Shown here one piece after another: positions 36,065-45,423 of a stretch of DNA of 64,000 bases. Made by a program: the position numbers and the translations under genes. This DNA comes from Pirellulales bacterium (GTDB lineage Bacteria; Planctomycetota; Planctomycetia; Pirellulales; JACPPG01). The notes under the pieces are model-generated. The model did no database searches and was not told the DNA's origin. It saw only the letters and a program-made list of their open reading frames with translations. Every line of letters begins with the position of its first letter. The first letter of the stretch is position 1. The stretch is from the NCBI GenBank assembly GCA_036499395.1, contig DASYDW010000122.1:124001-188000 (forward strand). Reading direction: 5' to 3'.

Positions 36065-37492
36065 ATGGGAAACCAGTACGACATTTCGCGGCGTGCGTTC
36101 TTGCAGGGGGCGGCCTGCGGCTTTGGCGGGCTAGCGTGGTCGGCACTGGCCACGGCGGAATCGCGCGCCGCAAGCACAAGTAGCCTGCAGACGCCGCATT
36201 TCGCGCCGCGTGCGAAGCGCGTGATCTTCCTGTTTATGCAGGGGGGCGTAAGCCATGTCGACTCGTTCGATTACAAGCCGCGGCTGGCGGCCGACGACGG
36301 CAAAAAGATGTCGTTCGACGATGCGCGGCAGGCAGCCAATACCGGCATGGGCGAGTCGACGCATCGTGTGATGAAATCGCCCTGGAAATTCGCGCAGCAT
36401 GGCGAGAGCGGCCGCTGGGTTTCGGACCTGTTCCCCGAAATGGCCCGGCACGTCGACGATATGTGCCTGCTGCATGGCGTACATACCGAAGGGGTCGCTC
36501 ACGGTCCGGCAACGCTCTTCTTGCACTGCGGGGCCACGCAATTCATTCGGCCCTCGATCGGCTCCTGGGTTCTGTACGGGCTGGGATCCGAAAACGAGAG
36601 CTTGCCAGGATTCGTCACGATCGCGCCGTCGGCCGGGAACGGCGGAGCCCGTAACTACGGCACGGCTTTTCTGCCTGCGGCCTTTCAGGGCACCGCGATC
36701 GGCCGGGCCGGAACGCCGATTATGCAGTCGGGCCTGCGCAATCTCGCGCCGACGACTATAGGGCGCGCTGCACAACGTGTACGGCTCGACCATCTGCAGG
36801 CGTTGAACGAGCTGCAGCGCGAGCGCCACCCGGAGGATTCCCAACTCGAGGCCGCGATCCGTTCCTATGAACTGGCCTGGCGCATGCAAGAGACGGCACC
36901 TCGGGTATTGGATCTGGCGGATGAAACGTCCGAGACGCTGGCCCAATACGGTATCGGATCGCCTTCGACCGATAATTTTGGCCGGCAATGCCTGCTCGCG
37001 CGGCGGCTGTGCGAAGCGGGATCCCGCTACATCCAGGTGACCTACGGTGACAATACGGCCAATCCGGCCTGGGATCAGCATTCAAATCTGCCCAAGCATG
37101 CCGAGCATGCCCGGGCTGTGGATCTCCCGATCGCGGGCCTGCTTACGGATTTGAAGCAGCGCGGCCTGCTCGACGACACGATCGTTTGGTGGGGGGGCGA
37201 GTTCGGCCGAACTCCCTATGCTGAGAAGAACGGCACGGGCCGGGATCATAACCCTCGTGGGTTTACAGTGTGGCTGGCCGGCGGTGGGTTTCGGGCCGGT
37301 TTTTCTCACGGAGCCACCGACGAATTTGGCCACATTGCCGTGACGGGTAAGGTCCACATGCATGACCTCCACGCTACGATTCTGCACCAATTGGGGCTCG
37401 ACCACGAACGCCTGACCTACCGATACGCCGGCCGGGATTTCCGACTCACGGACGTGGCGGGGCGGGTTGTGGGGGGAGTGATTGGCGCGTAA
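36065..37492 (+). CDS. Tat-exported DUF1501 protein
   Basis: A 475-residue protein whose N-terminus has a twin-arginine signal (ISRRAFLQGAACGFGGLAW). The rest is the DUF1501 domain, related to the alkaline-phosphatase/sulfatase superfamily: FLFMQGGVSHVDSFDYKP near the start, LAQYGIGSPSTDNFGRQCLLARRLCEAG, IVWWGGEFGRTP and HATILHQLGLDHERL at the end. These motifs line up with the metal-binding strands of the superfamily, but activity is unproven. It forms a tight pair with the DUF1549/1553 gene, a typical planctomycete unit. It is likely periplasmic. Confidence 0.92.
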   Translation: MGNQYDISRRAFLQGAACGFGGLAWSALATAESRAASTSSLQTPHFAPRAKRVIFLFMQGGVSHVDSFDYKPRLAADDGKKMSFDDARQAANTGMGESTHRVMKSPWKFAQHGESGRWVSDLFPEMARHVDDMCLLHGVHTEGVAHGPATLFLHCGATQFIRPSIGSWVLYGLGSENESLPGFVTIAPSAGNGGARNYGTAFLPAAFQGTAIGRAGTPIMQSGLRNLAPTTIGRAAQRVRLDHLQALNELQRERHPEDSQLEAAIRSYELAWRMQETAPRVLDLADETSETLAQYGIGSPSTDNFGRQCLLARRLCEAGSRYIQVTYGDNTANPAWDQHSNLPKHAEHARAVDLPIAGLLTDLKQRGLLDDTIVWWGGEFGRTPYAEKNGTGRDHNPRGFTVWLAGGGFRAGFSHGATDEFGHIAVTGKVHMHDLHATILHQLGLDHERLTYRYAGRDFRLTDVAGRVVGGVIGA

Positions 37493-37920
37493 CAGGCCGG
37501 CCGCCGTTTGGATCTTCCGTTAATTTTGCCGGTTCGGAGCAGCTTCGACGTTGCGCAATTCCGGTGGCCGACACCTGAGACGAGGACGCCGCGGGTCGGT
37601 GGCTGTGGGCGGCGACCGCCAATTAGGCACATGACACCTTCCCCGATTAGGGAGCTGTAGTTACACTACTGCCCATGCAAGGGGGGTCGTTGGTCAGGGC
37701 AGTCTTTTGCCTTTAGGGTGTGGCAGCGGCGTTGGGGTTTAAGTTCCCGGCGGGCGCTGGCCAGTCGATCGGGCCCTCTTGAAGCGCGGTTGCCACGTTC
37801 GTCTCGAGCGCGACCGCGAGTCCTGAAATCGTTAACGGTGTCGCCGTGTTGATTTGCGGCGGCCTGACAAGCGCTTCAGCCCGAACACGTTCGAGTCCAA
37901 CACTGTACCGGAGACAAGCC
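37493..37920. other. Intergenic region before hppA
   Basis: No supported gene. A minus-strand frame (37713-38069) has a protein-like end (TATPLTISGLAVALETN) but continues antisense into hppA and has no start context; it may be a decayed fragment or chance. No clear terminator follows the DUF1501 gene. Confidence 0.35.
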
Positions 37921-40422
37921 GTGAGATCGTTTCGTCTTTTACCCACGATAGCGATTCGCCTGGTCCTCGCCTCGATTGCTCTGCTCGTTTTGGGATCGAC
38001 CGCCATGGCGAGCGAGGCCGATTTGGCCATTCCCGATCTGAGCCTGGGAAATTTCAAAATCGGCGGCACCGAGATTGATGCCTGGCATCTGTTGTTCTAC
38101 GGTTCGTTCGTGATCATCGGCACGTTGGGCATCAGCCTGTTCTTGCGGCGGCAAATCAAGAATCTGCCGGCACACGAATCGATGCTGGCCATCTCGGAAA
38201 TCATTTTCCAGACCTGCAAAACCTACCTGATCCAGCAGGGCAAGTTCTTGATGATGCTGTTCGCCATCATCTCGGTGGCGATGATGTATTACTTCGTCGG
38301 CTTGCAGCATAAGAGCGTGGAAACCGCGCTGACCGTGCTTGCCTTCGCCTTGGTGGGCATCGTGGGATCGTACTGGGTGGCCTGGTACGGTATCCGCGTG
38401 AATACCTACGCGAATTCGCGGACTGCGTTCGCTTCGCTGCGGGGCGAGCCGTGGGACGTGGTGAGCATTCCGCTGCGTGCCGGCATGTCGATCGGCCTGT
38501 TCTTGATCTCGCTCGAGCTGGTGATGATGGTCATCATCTTGCTGTTCGTCGATCGAGAGATCGTCGGTATCTGCTTCCTGGGCTTCGCCATCGGCGAATC
38601 GTTGGGTGCCTCGGCATTGCGAATCGCCGGCGGTATTTTCACCAAGATCGCCGACATTGGTGCCGACTTGATGAAGATCGTCTTCAACGTCAAGGAAGAC
38701 GATCCGCGTAACCCGGGCGTGATCGCGGACTGCACGGGCGACAACGCCGGCGACTCGGTCGGGCCGACTGCCGACGGTTTCGAAACGTACGGCGTGACGG
38801 GCGTGGCGCTGATTTCGTTTATCGTGCTTGCAATTCCCGTGGCCCAGTCTGACCTGCAAGCCAAGCTGATCGTGTGGATTTTCGCCATGCGGTTCTTGAT
38901 GGATTTCATGTCAGGCGTGTCGTACTTCATCAACCAGACGATCTCCGAGAGGCAATATCGCGGGTTGAAGGAATTCAACTTCGAAGTTCCGCTGACCCGT
39001 CTGATCTGGATCGCAGCTACATTGTGCATCACCACGTCATTCTTCATGAGCTGGTTGCTTATCGGCGACCTGGTCGTTGCGGACAAGCCGATGCCGACCC
39101 TGTGGTGGCAGTTGGCCTCGATCATCAGTTGCGGCACGTTGGCTGCGGTGCTGATTCCCGAGTTCACCAAGGTGTTTACGAGCTCGCACTCGAAGCACGT
39201 TCACGAAATCGTCACAGCCTCGCGTGAAGGTGGCGCTTCGCTGACAATTCTCTCCGGCATGGTGGCCGGTTACTTCAGTGCGTTCTGGATGGGACTGCTG
39301 ATTGCGGGCCTGATGGGCGGTGCGTTCTTCGTCAGCCAACAAGGGCTCGACAGCATTATGCAAGTGGCCCTGTTTGGCCCGGACGCGCCGCTCGTGGGCG
39401 TCGGCTCGATTTTTGCCTTCGGCCTCGTGGCGTTCGGCTTCCTGTGCATGGGGCCGGTCACGATCGCGGTCGATAGCTATGGCCCGGTGACGGACAATGC
39501 CCAATCGGTGTTCGAACTATCGCAGATCGAATCGATCCCGGGCATTAAGGAGAAGATCAAATCCCAGTTCGGCTTTACTCCCGACTTCGAAGGGGGCAAG
39601 CACTATCTAGAAGCTAACGACTCGGCCGGTAATACGTTCAAGGCCACGGCCAAGCCGGTGCTCATCGGTACGGCCGTTGTCGGTGCCACGACGATGATCT
39701 TTTCGATCATCCTCATGTTAGGTAAGGCCGGGCTGCTGCACATCAGCTTGACCGACGCCCCCGTGTTGCTGGGCTTCATCTGCGGCGGGGCCGTGATCTT
39801 CTGGTTCTCGGGCGCCTCGATGCAGGCCGTGACGACCGGTGCCTACCGGGCCGTGGAATTCATCAAGAAGAACCTCGACCTCAATAAGACCGAGGCCGAT
39901 ATCGAGGACTCGAAGACCGTTGTTCGCATCTGCACGCAGTATGCCCAGAGCGGCATGTGGAATATCTTCATCGCCTTGATGTCGATTACTCTGGCTTTTG
40001 CCTTCTTCGATCCGAACTTCTTTGTCGCCTACCTGATCGCGATTGCCGTGTTCGGCCTGTTCCAAGCCATTTCGATGGCTAACACGGGCGGATCGTGGGA
40101 CAATGCCAAGAAGTACGTCGAAGTCGACTTGCGTGAAAAGGGAACCCCGCTGCACGCCGCGACCGTTGTCGGCGATACCGTGGGCGATCCGTTCAAGGAC
40201 ACCACGTCGGTGGCGTTGAATCCGATCATCAAGTTCTCGACTCTGTTCGGCTTGCTGGCGGTCGAGATCGCTGTCGAGATGAAGGAAGCCGCGCATACTA
40301 AGGGGACGCAAGACTACACGCCGGTCGTGGGCGCGGTCATGCTCGTCATTGCCTTGGTCTTCGTCTGGCGATCGTTCTACTCGATGCGGATTCCGCAGAA
40401 GCCGGGTGCGAAGGCCCACTAA
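37921..40422 (+). CDS. hppA: Divergent membrane-bound proton-pumping pyrophosphatase
   Basis: An 833-residue polytopic protein starting at GTG 37921 after GGAGA. It has a signal-like N-terminal helix (LVLASIALLVLGSTAMA) and then about 16 membrane helices. Active-site motifs are kept: DIGADLMKIV, EDDPRNPGVIADCTGDNAGD (near residue 260), GPVTDNAQS and DTVGDPFKDTTS. The GNTFKA motif has Lys574 at the position that gives potassium independence in characterised enzymes. Several loops differ from canonical enzymes, including a shorter GADL-to-EDD spacing, which suits the divergent proton-pumping group known from Chlorobium limicola and Cellulomonas fimi. It should couple pyrophosphate hydrolysis to ion export. 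A strong terminator follows. Confidence 0.9.
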   Translation: MRSFRLLPTIAIRLVLASIALLVLGSTAMASEADLAIPDLSLGNFKIGGTEIDAWHLLFYGSFVIIGTLGISLFLRRQIKNLPAHESMLAISEIIFQTCKTYLIQQGKFLMMLFAIISVAMMYYFVGLQHKSVETALTVLAFALVGIVGSYWVAWYGIRVNTYANSRTAFASLRGEPWDVVSIPLRAGMSIGLFLISLELVMMVIILLFVDREIVGICFLGFAIGESLGASALRIAGGIFTKIADIGADLMKIVFNVKEDDPRNPGVIADCTGDNAGDSVGPTADGFETYGVTGVALISFIVLAIPVAQSDLQAKLIVWIFAMRFLMDFMSGVSYFINQTISERQYRGLKEFNFEVPLTRLIWIAATLCITTSFFMSWLLIGDLVVADKPMPTLWWQLASIISCGTLAAVLIPEFTKVFTSSHSKHVHEIVTASREGGASLTILSGMVAGYFSAFWMGLLIAGLMGGAFFVSQQGLDSIMQVALFGPDAPLVGVGSIFAFGLVAFGFLCMGPVTIAVDSYGPVTDNAQSVFELSQIESIPGIKEKIKSQFGFTPDFEGGKHYLEANDSAGNTFKATAKPVLIGTAVVGATTMIFSIILMLGKAGLLHISLTDAPVLLGFICGGAVIFWFSGASMQAVTTGAYRAVEFIKKNLDLNKTEADIEDSKTVVRICTQYAQSGMWNIFIALMSITLAFAFFDPNFFVAYLIAIAVFGLFQAISMANTGGSWDNAKKYVEVDLREKGTPLHAATVVGDTVGDPFKDTTSVALNPIIKFSTLFGLLAVEIAVEMKEAAHTKGTQDYTPVVGAVMLVIALVFVWRSFYSMRIPQKPGAKAH

Positions 40423-40455
40423 CGAACGACTTGCCTCGGCGAGAATCTGTAATTC

Positions 40456-40495
40456 AAGCGGCCAGGCTCGAAAGGTGAGCCTGGCCGCTTTTTTT
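40456..40495 (+). terminator. Very strong intrinsic terminator
   Basis: A perfect 14-bp stem (AAGCGGCCAGGCTC and GAGCCTGGCCGCTT) with a 7-nt loop is followed by a run of T, 34 bp after the hppA stop. Confidence 0.93.
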
Positions 40496-40625
40496 GCGCG
40501 CTTCAGCTCAATGCCAGATCGTAAGGCCAGACTCTCGTCGAGTAGGGGGGCACTAGGGGCGCCACGGCCTTCTAAAAAATACTGGTGCCCAGAGGGCACC
40601 CTACGAATCGCCTGCGGACGTACGA

Positions 40626-41789
40626 TCACTCGCCGTCGGGAAAGACGAGCGTCAGCGATTGCAGGACGAGGAAGATTCCCAGCACGCCCAGAATCAGATA
40701 AGGGGCGTAGCCAAAAAACGCGTTGCCCGTGATCTTTGCGAGCGCCGCGGCCACGAGCAGCAAGACCAGCGACGCCAATAGCAGGCCGCAGCCAACCGAC
40801 GTCATCGTTCCTTTGAACGTGCCGTGCTCGGAGTGCTCTTCGTCATGAAGCTCGATCGTGCGACCCTTGGCCAGGCTACGCGCGATGGCTTCGGTCAACT
40901 CGACGTCGCGGCAAGCATCGGACCAGGTGGGGAGCGCTGGTTGCGCCGCGATCGCGTTTTGAAATTCGTCGAGGGCCGCCGCAACTGGATCCCAGGCCGG
41001 AAAAGATTCATGCGAGGTTTGGCCGCCCGTGACAATCTCCAACTCGGTCGGTTCGCCGGCATGCGCGAGGGCCAGAGACGCCTTTCCTTTATTACCGCGT
41101 ATGACAATTGCCGCCCCTGCGCCGTGATCGGCAGAACCAACGCTCCACCGTGCCAACACGCTGCCGGAACCGGTAAGTTGCACGCCCAGGTTCGCGTAGT
41201 CGGCTTCCTCCTTGCCGCCGGGGGCGTGGGCCGAAACGCTGGTTAACTCGCCCGACAAGGCTCGCAGCAATTCGACATCGCGCGCGAATTGCCGCAGAAC
41301 CGGCACGCGCTCTCGATTCTCGATGGCCCGTTCCATGACGATCTGTTCGGCGGCGCCGATCGGCGAATCGGCCCCCGCGGTCACGATCGCGGCCAATCGC
41401 TGCAGCCCTGCGTGCCAACGAAAGGGGATATAGGGCAGCATCACACAGCCGGTCTCGCGACGGATCATATCGAGCTCATAGCAAATGAGCATCGAATCAT
41501 CGACCGGGTGCGTGAGGATCAGCGGGACGCCGGCTTGCACCAACTTGCGCAGTTGATCGGCCCGCTCGTCGGAGTTCGCACCATAGCTGACGATCACGGC
41601 CTCGGCCGTATCGCTAGCCAACAAGGCCTCCCAGAATTCGACGATTTGCAAGTGAGGTGCAATCGTCCGTAACTCGCTCTCGGCCCCGTTGACCTCGCAG
41701 CCGCTTGTGAGCTGATGCGCGGGATGCCGCGCGATCCCGTGGGCCAATTCCAGCGAGTCAGCGTCGAATCCAAGAAGTGCGAATTTCAT
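40626..41789 (-). CDS. Gfo/Idh/MocA-like oxidoreductase domain fused to two C-terminal membrane helices
   Basis: A 387-residue protein from ATG 41789, preceded by GAAGGA. The N-terminus is a Rossmann-like domain (KFALLGFDADSLELAHGIA, VIVSYGANSDERADQL, GVPLILTHPVDDS). The middle part resembles the C-terminal domain of the Gfo/Idh/MocA family (AAEQIVMERAIENRERV, GSADHGAGAAIVIRGNKGKA). The nucleotide motif is degenerate (GFDADS for GxGxxG) and the usual EKP lysine is missing, so catalysis is doubtful. After a His/Glu-rich linker come two membrane helices (LLLASLVLLLVAAALAKI, YLILGVLGIFLVLQSLTLVF). The fusion would place a sugar-binding or nucleotide-binding domain on the inner face of the membrane. 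Confidence 0.7.
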   Translation of the reverse strand: MKFALLGFDADSLELAHGIARHPAHQLTSGCEVNGAESELRTIAPHLQIVEFWEALLASDTAEAVIVSYGANSDERADQLRKLVQAGVPLILTHPVDDSMLICYELDMIRRETGCVMLPYIPFRWHAGLQRLAAIVTAGADSPIGAAEQIVMERAIENRERVPVLRQFARDVELLRALSGELTSVSAHAPGGKEEADYANLGVQLTGSGSVLARWSVGSADHGAGAAIVIRGNKGKASLALAHAGEPTELEIVTGGQTSHESFPAWDPVAAALDEFQNAIAAQPALPTWSDACRDVELTEAIARSLAKGRTIELHDEEHSEHGTFKGTMTSVGCGLLLASLVLLLVAAALAKITGNAFFGYAPYLILGVLGIFLVLQSLTLVFPDGE

Positions 41790-41980
41790 CAAAGGTCCTT
41801 CGGCCGCCGGCGTGGCAGGGAAACTGAACGTGATCGTTCTTTAATCCCTTTGGATTTTAACCATCCGCGGACGGGCACAAGCCCCCGCAGGCCCAAATCG
41901 ACAGAAGCTGCGGCGAAGAGCCCGATTCTAAATGCGCCGGCGCCCGAAACTGGGCGGGATTCTGGACAACGAGGTGCTCG

Positions 41981-42757
41981 CTATAGCCGCCGGATGTGAA
42001 AACCGCCGTCGACGTTGATTCTCTCGCCGGTACTATAAGGAAACGCGTCGCTGACGATCGCGCCGACGGCGCGAGCCACGTCCTCGGGCTGTCCCCACCG
42101 ACGCTGGGGTACCATGCCGGCCCCCAGTTGCTGATCGTATTTCTTCCGCACCGGCTCAGTCATGTCGGTAGCGATCAGGCCGGGGCAGATCTCAAAAACC
42201 TGGATTCGCTCACCGGCCAATCGATCGGCCAACAGCCAGGTCATGGCTCCCATGCCCGCCTTGGCGATGCAATAGTCGGCGCGATCGGTGCTGATGGCGT
42301 AGGCCGAGATCGAGGAGATATTGATGATCTTTGCGCCGGCGATAGTTCCCGCGTGAATCAACTCGATCATTCGCCGTGCGGCGAGCTGGGCCAGGAAAAA
42401 CGGACCCTTAAGATTCGTGCCCAGCACTTGATCCCAGTTCTGTTCGGTCGCGTCGAGCAAGTCCTGGCGGCCTGGCGACGTAATACCGGCGTTGTTTACG
42501 AGCACGTCCAGCCGGCCGCCGAACTCGAGCGCGCGTTCGACGAGCACGCGGCGATCCTCCGTGTTCGAGACGTCTCCGTGAACGCTGATGGCGTGCCCGC
42601 CGGCGCGATGAATCGTGGCCACGACTTCGTCAGCGGCGTCCCGACGGGCGTGGTAGTTCACGAGTACGACGTGACCGAGGCGTGCCAACTCGAGCGCAAT
42701 CCCGCGGCCGATTCCCCGCGAAGCGCCTGTCACGAGTGCCACTGGCGTTGCGGTCAT
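41981..42757 (-). CDS. Short-chain dehydrogenase/reductase (3-ketoacyl-ACP reductase-like)
   Basis: A 258-residue SDR. The cofactor motif is TGASRGIGRGIALELA (residues 10-25), followed by NNAGITSPG and the catalytic Ser-Tyr-Lys set in NISSISAYAISTDRADYCIAK. The C-terminus (AVGAIVSDAFPYSTGERINVDGGF) is typical of FabG-like enzymes. NADPH preference is suggested by the Arg and Ser around the cofactor loop and an Arg pair after strand 2 (YHARRDA). The substrate is unknown; planctomycetes have many FabG-like paralogs and this one is not near fab genes. Cytoplasmic. Confidence 0.9.
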   Translation of the reverse strand: MTATPVALVTGASRGIGRGIALELARLGHVVLVNYHARRDAADEVVATIHRAGGHAISVHGDVSNTEDRRVLVERALEFGGRLDVLVNNAGITSPGRQDLLDATEQNWDQVLGTNLKGPFFLAQLAARRMIELIHAGTIAGAKIINISSISAYAISTDRADYCIAKAGMGAMTWLLADRLAGERIQVFEICPGLIATDMTEPVRKKYDQQLGAGMVPQRRWGQPEDVARAVGAIVSDAFPYSTGERINVDGGFHIRRL

Positions 42758-42802
42758 AGATTCTGCGGATCGTTGGAGGTTAAGCGGACTGCCGAATTAA
42801 AG

Positions 42803-43417
42803 TTATACGCGCGGCTCAGCGGCCTGCAAATCAGTGCGCTTATGAGTTAGCGCAAATTCCAAGTCGCGGCGAATCTGCGCCGATTCGCGCGTAAAGGCGC
42901 TCCGAGTTGTGACGTACCAAAAAACCGCCAGGAGCACGACCGCAATCATCGCTGAGAGGATCAGCAAAGTGATGCGCAACGGTTGATAGAAAAGTGATAC
43001 GACCACGAATAACGAGAGCAGGATCAGCGACAGCGCCAGCACGAATTCGCCAACTCCACGGTCCTGCTCGATGGTCGCGGTAACCCGCGTTATGCCGTCG
43101 GCATGGTCTACAACACCGCGCACGACCGGACGCGGCAACCAAAAGGTCCCATTCTCCGGCAACACGAGCGAGATTTCGAACGCGGACGGTCCGACATCAC
43201 CTTGAAAGGTCCGAAATGGCCCTAATGCCGATGGCGCGATACCGGCCAGCAGCGACGTTCGGAGCTTCGGAGCCTGCACGTGTGATTGCAGGCAGTCGGT
43301 TGCCTGCTCGCGCGACATTGGCACGTTGACGACGATGGTTTCGTGTGGCCGAAGATACCGCAGCCAAACGTCGCGCCCGATACGCGGTCGTTGAGATGTC
43401 GTGACTTCTCCGCTCAT
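42803..43417 (-). CDS. Hypothetical protein with two C-terminal membrane helices
   Basis: A 204-residue product from ATG 43417. Residues 1-120 are a soluble beta-rich domain (HETIVVNVPMSREQATDCL, FEISLVLPENGTFWLPR). Two membrane helices follow at 124-144 (FVLALSLILLSLFVVVSLF) and 149-169 (ITLLILSAMIAVVLLAVFW), then a charged tail (ESAQIRRDLEFALTHKR). The domain is therefore on one side of the membrane with both ends, most likely cytoplasmic. I do not recognise the family. It lies 45 bp upstream of the reductase gene on the same strand, so the two could be co-transcribed. Confidence 0.65.
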   Translation of the reverse strand: MSGEVTTSQRPRIGRDVWLRYLRPHETIVVNVPMSREQATDCLQSHVQAPKLRTSLLAGIAPSALGPFRTFQGDVGPSAFEISLVLPENGTFWLPRPVVRGVVDHADGITRVTATIEQDRGVGEFVLALSLILLSLFVVVSLFYQPLRITLLILSAMIAVVLLAVFWYVTTRSAFTRESAQIRRDLEFALTHKRTDLQAAEPRV

Positions 43418-43505
43418 ACCACGATGATAATCGAGTGACGACACGCCGTCCAAAAGCGGTGAATTCTACTCGGCTGCAAGCCTTTTCTGCTGATGTCTTG
43501 AGAAC

Positions 43506-43584
43506 AAAAGCATGCGCGCCGACGATCGAGAGATAGCTCGACATTGGTGCGATTTCGGGCCGAATCGTCGGCACGCATGCTTTT
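43506..43584. repeat. Long inverted repeat in the divergent region before xylulokinase
   Basis: Two 21-bp arms (43506-43526 and 43564-43584) pair with a single C/A mismatch, which becomes G-U in a minus-strand RNA. The outer ends are AAAAGCATGCG and CGCATGCTTTT, and the inner ends are GCCGACGAT and ATCGTCGGC. The 37-nt loop has a nested CGAG/CTCG hairpin. It is not downstream of any gene, so a plain terminator role is unlikely. No second copy was noticed in the window. Confidence 0.8.
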
Positions 43585-43781
43585 CCTACGGTAGGCACAA
43601 GCTACAACGGCGGCAAGTTTTGCGTCGCGCGCGCGGGTTGCCCCCCTAGCTCGTGGCGGGTTACAATCCGCGACGTCGTGGAAATCCGCCGGCAAATCAT
43701 GGCGCGGCAAGCGGTTTCGCTCGCGGAAGTTATGCTCTACTTATCTCGGTCTATCCTGCATTTAACCCTGTTCGCATTTTC

Positions 43782-45314
43782 ATGAGTCATTTTCTCGGCA
43801 TCGACGTCGGCACCTCGGGCACCAAGGCCCTCGTCATTGACGAGACGGGCACGATCCAGGCGAGCGCCATGGAGACGTACCCTTGTTATCACCCTAAGCC
43901 CGCCTGGAGCGAGCAGGACCCTAACGATTGGTGGCGAGCAACGACGTCGGCGATTCAATCGGTCGTCAAGAAGGCCAAGCTTCGCCCGGCTGACGTCGCG
44001 GCGATCGGCCTGTCAGGCCAGATGCACGGCTCGGTCTTTCTCGATAAACGCGATCGCGTTATCCGTCGGGCTCTGTTGTGGAACGACCAGCGGACCGCGG
44101 CCGAATGTGCCGAGATTGAACAGCGCGCCGGCGGACGGCGCAAACTGATCAAGATGGTGGCCAACCCGGCTTTGACCGGCTTTACCGCGCCTAAGGTCCT
44201 TTGGTTGCGCAATCATGAGCCGCGAAATTTTGACAAGCTAGCCAAGGTGCTGCTGCCGAAGGATGAGATCCGCCGCCGGCTGACTGGGGAATACGCCACC
44301 GAGGTGAGCGACGCCAGCGGCACCTTGTTGTTGGACGTTGCCAAGCGGCGGTGGTCGAGCGCTTTGCTCTCAAAGCTGGAACTCGACGAGAGCTTGTTGC
44401 CACGCTGCTACGAATCGGAAGAGGTCACCGGCCGTCTGACGCGCGAAGCCGCCGAGGAATTGGGCCTGTCGACCGATTGCCTGGTCGTCGGCGGGGCAGG
44501 GGACTGCGCCGCGGGGGCCGTGGGAAACGGCATCGTCTCGAAAGGGATCCTTTCGACGTCGATTGGCACCTCGGGCGTGATGTTCGCCCACAGCGATACG
44601 GTGGAAATCGATCCCGAGGGACGCGTGCATACATTTTGCCATGCTGTGCGCGGCAAATGGCACGTGATGGGTGTCACCCTGGCCGCCGGCGGCTCGCTCC
44701 AATGGTTTCAGAACGAGCTGTGCCATAAGAATGGCGCGACGGACGAGGCGCCGACGGCCGATTCGTACGAGATTCTCAATCGCGAGGCGGAAGGCTCCCC
44801 GGCCGGAAGTGAAGGATTGTTCTTTCTTCCCTACTTGTCCGGAGAACGCACGCCCCATGCTGATCCCTTTGCACGCGGTTGCTTCATCGGCCTGTCGCTT
44901 GCCCATCGGCGTGGGCACATGCTGCGCTCGATCATGGAGGGGGTCGCGTACTCGCTGCGCGATTGTCTGGAGATTATTCGGGGGCTAGGCATCCCCGTGC
45001 GCGAGATTCGTGCGTCGGGAGGCGGTTCGAAAAGCGCTCTCTGGCGACATATTCAAGCTGACGTCTTCGGACAGAAGGTCTCGACAATCAATGCCGAGGA
45101 GGGACCGGCTTATGGGGTGGCCTTGCTAGCGGCCGTTGGGGCCGGCGCGTTCAAGGACGTTCGCGAAGCCTGCGCAGCCACGATTCGCGTCGTCGATCAT
45201 ACGTCCCCCCAGCGCGCGGCGGTGAAGATGTATGACCGGGGCTTTCCCGAGTATCAACAGCTCTATCGCTCGCTGCGTGACGATTTCCGCCGCATCGCCG
45301 AGATGCAACAATAG
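43782..45314 (+). CDS. xylB: Xylulokinase
   Basis: A 510-residue FGGY-family sugar kinase, the usual xylulokinase length, from ATG 43782 ([16 protein letters not shown]). It has the XylB-type [10 protein letters not shown], the catalytic region [13 protein letters not shown], the [10 protein letters not shown] segment, [16 protein letters not shown] for the ATP site, and [20 protein letters not shown] in the C-terminal FGGY signature. It should phosphorylate D-xylulose to xylulose 5-phosphate for the pentose phosphate pathway. No xylose isomerase gene lies nearby. It is preceded by a long inverted repeat that might regulate it. Confidence 0.93.
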   Translation: MSHFLGIDVGTSGTKALVIDETGTIQASAMETYPCYHPKPAWSEQDPNDWWRATTSAIQSVVKKAKLRPADVAAIGLSGQMHGSVFLDKRDRVIRRALLWNDQRTAAECAEIEQRAGGRRKLIKMVANPALTGFTAPKVLWLRNHEPRNFDKLAKVLLPKDEIRRRLTGEYATEVSDASGTLLLDVAKRRWSSALLSKLELDESLLPRCYESEEVTGRLTREAAEELGLSTDCLVVGGAGDCAAGAVGNGIVSKGILSTSIGTSGVMFAHSDTVEIDPEGRVHTFCHAVRGKWHVMGVTLAAGGSLQWFQNELCHKNGATDEAPTADSYEILNREAEGSPAGSEGLFFLPYLSGERTPHADPFARGCFIGLSLAHRRGHMLRSIMEGVAYSLRDCLEIIRGLGIPVREIRASGGGSKSALWRHIQADVFGQKVSTINAEEGPAYGVALLAAVGAGAFKDVREACAATIRVVDHTSPQRAAVKMYDRGFPEYQQLYRSLRDDFRRIAEMQQ

Positions 45315-45423
45315 GCTGCAGTCCGAGATCGCGCCTGCGTCAGGTGTACGGGAAATCGAAACGCCGATCGCGCCGGCATCGCAACATGAAACTGCAGGCC
45401 TTCTCGCGCGCAGGAGAATATCC

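Noticed and set aside
36131-37081. 316-codon minus-strand frame inside the DUF1501 gene
   Set aside because: Antisense to a gene with clear Tat signal and family motifs.
37713-37920. End of a minus-strand frame before hppA with a protein-like C-terminus
   Set aside because: The frame continues antisense into hppA and no start or domain supports it; at most a decayed fragment.
37939-38859. 306-codon minus-strand frame inside hppA
   Set aside because: His/Asp/Gln-rich mirror of membrane-helix codons, a typical antisense artefact.
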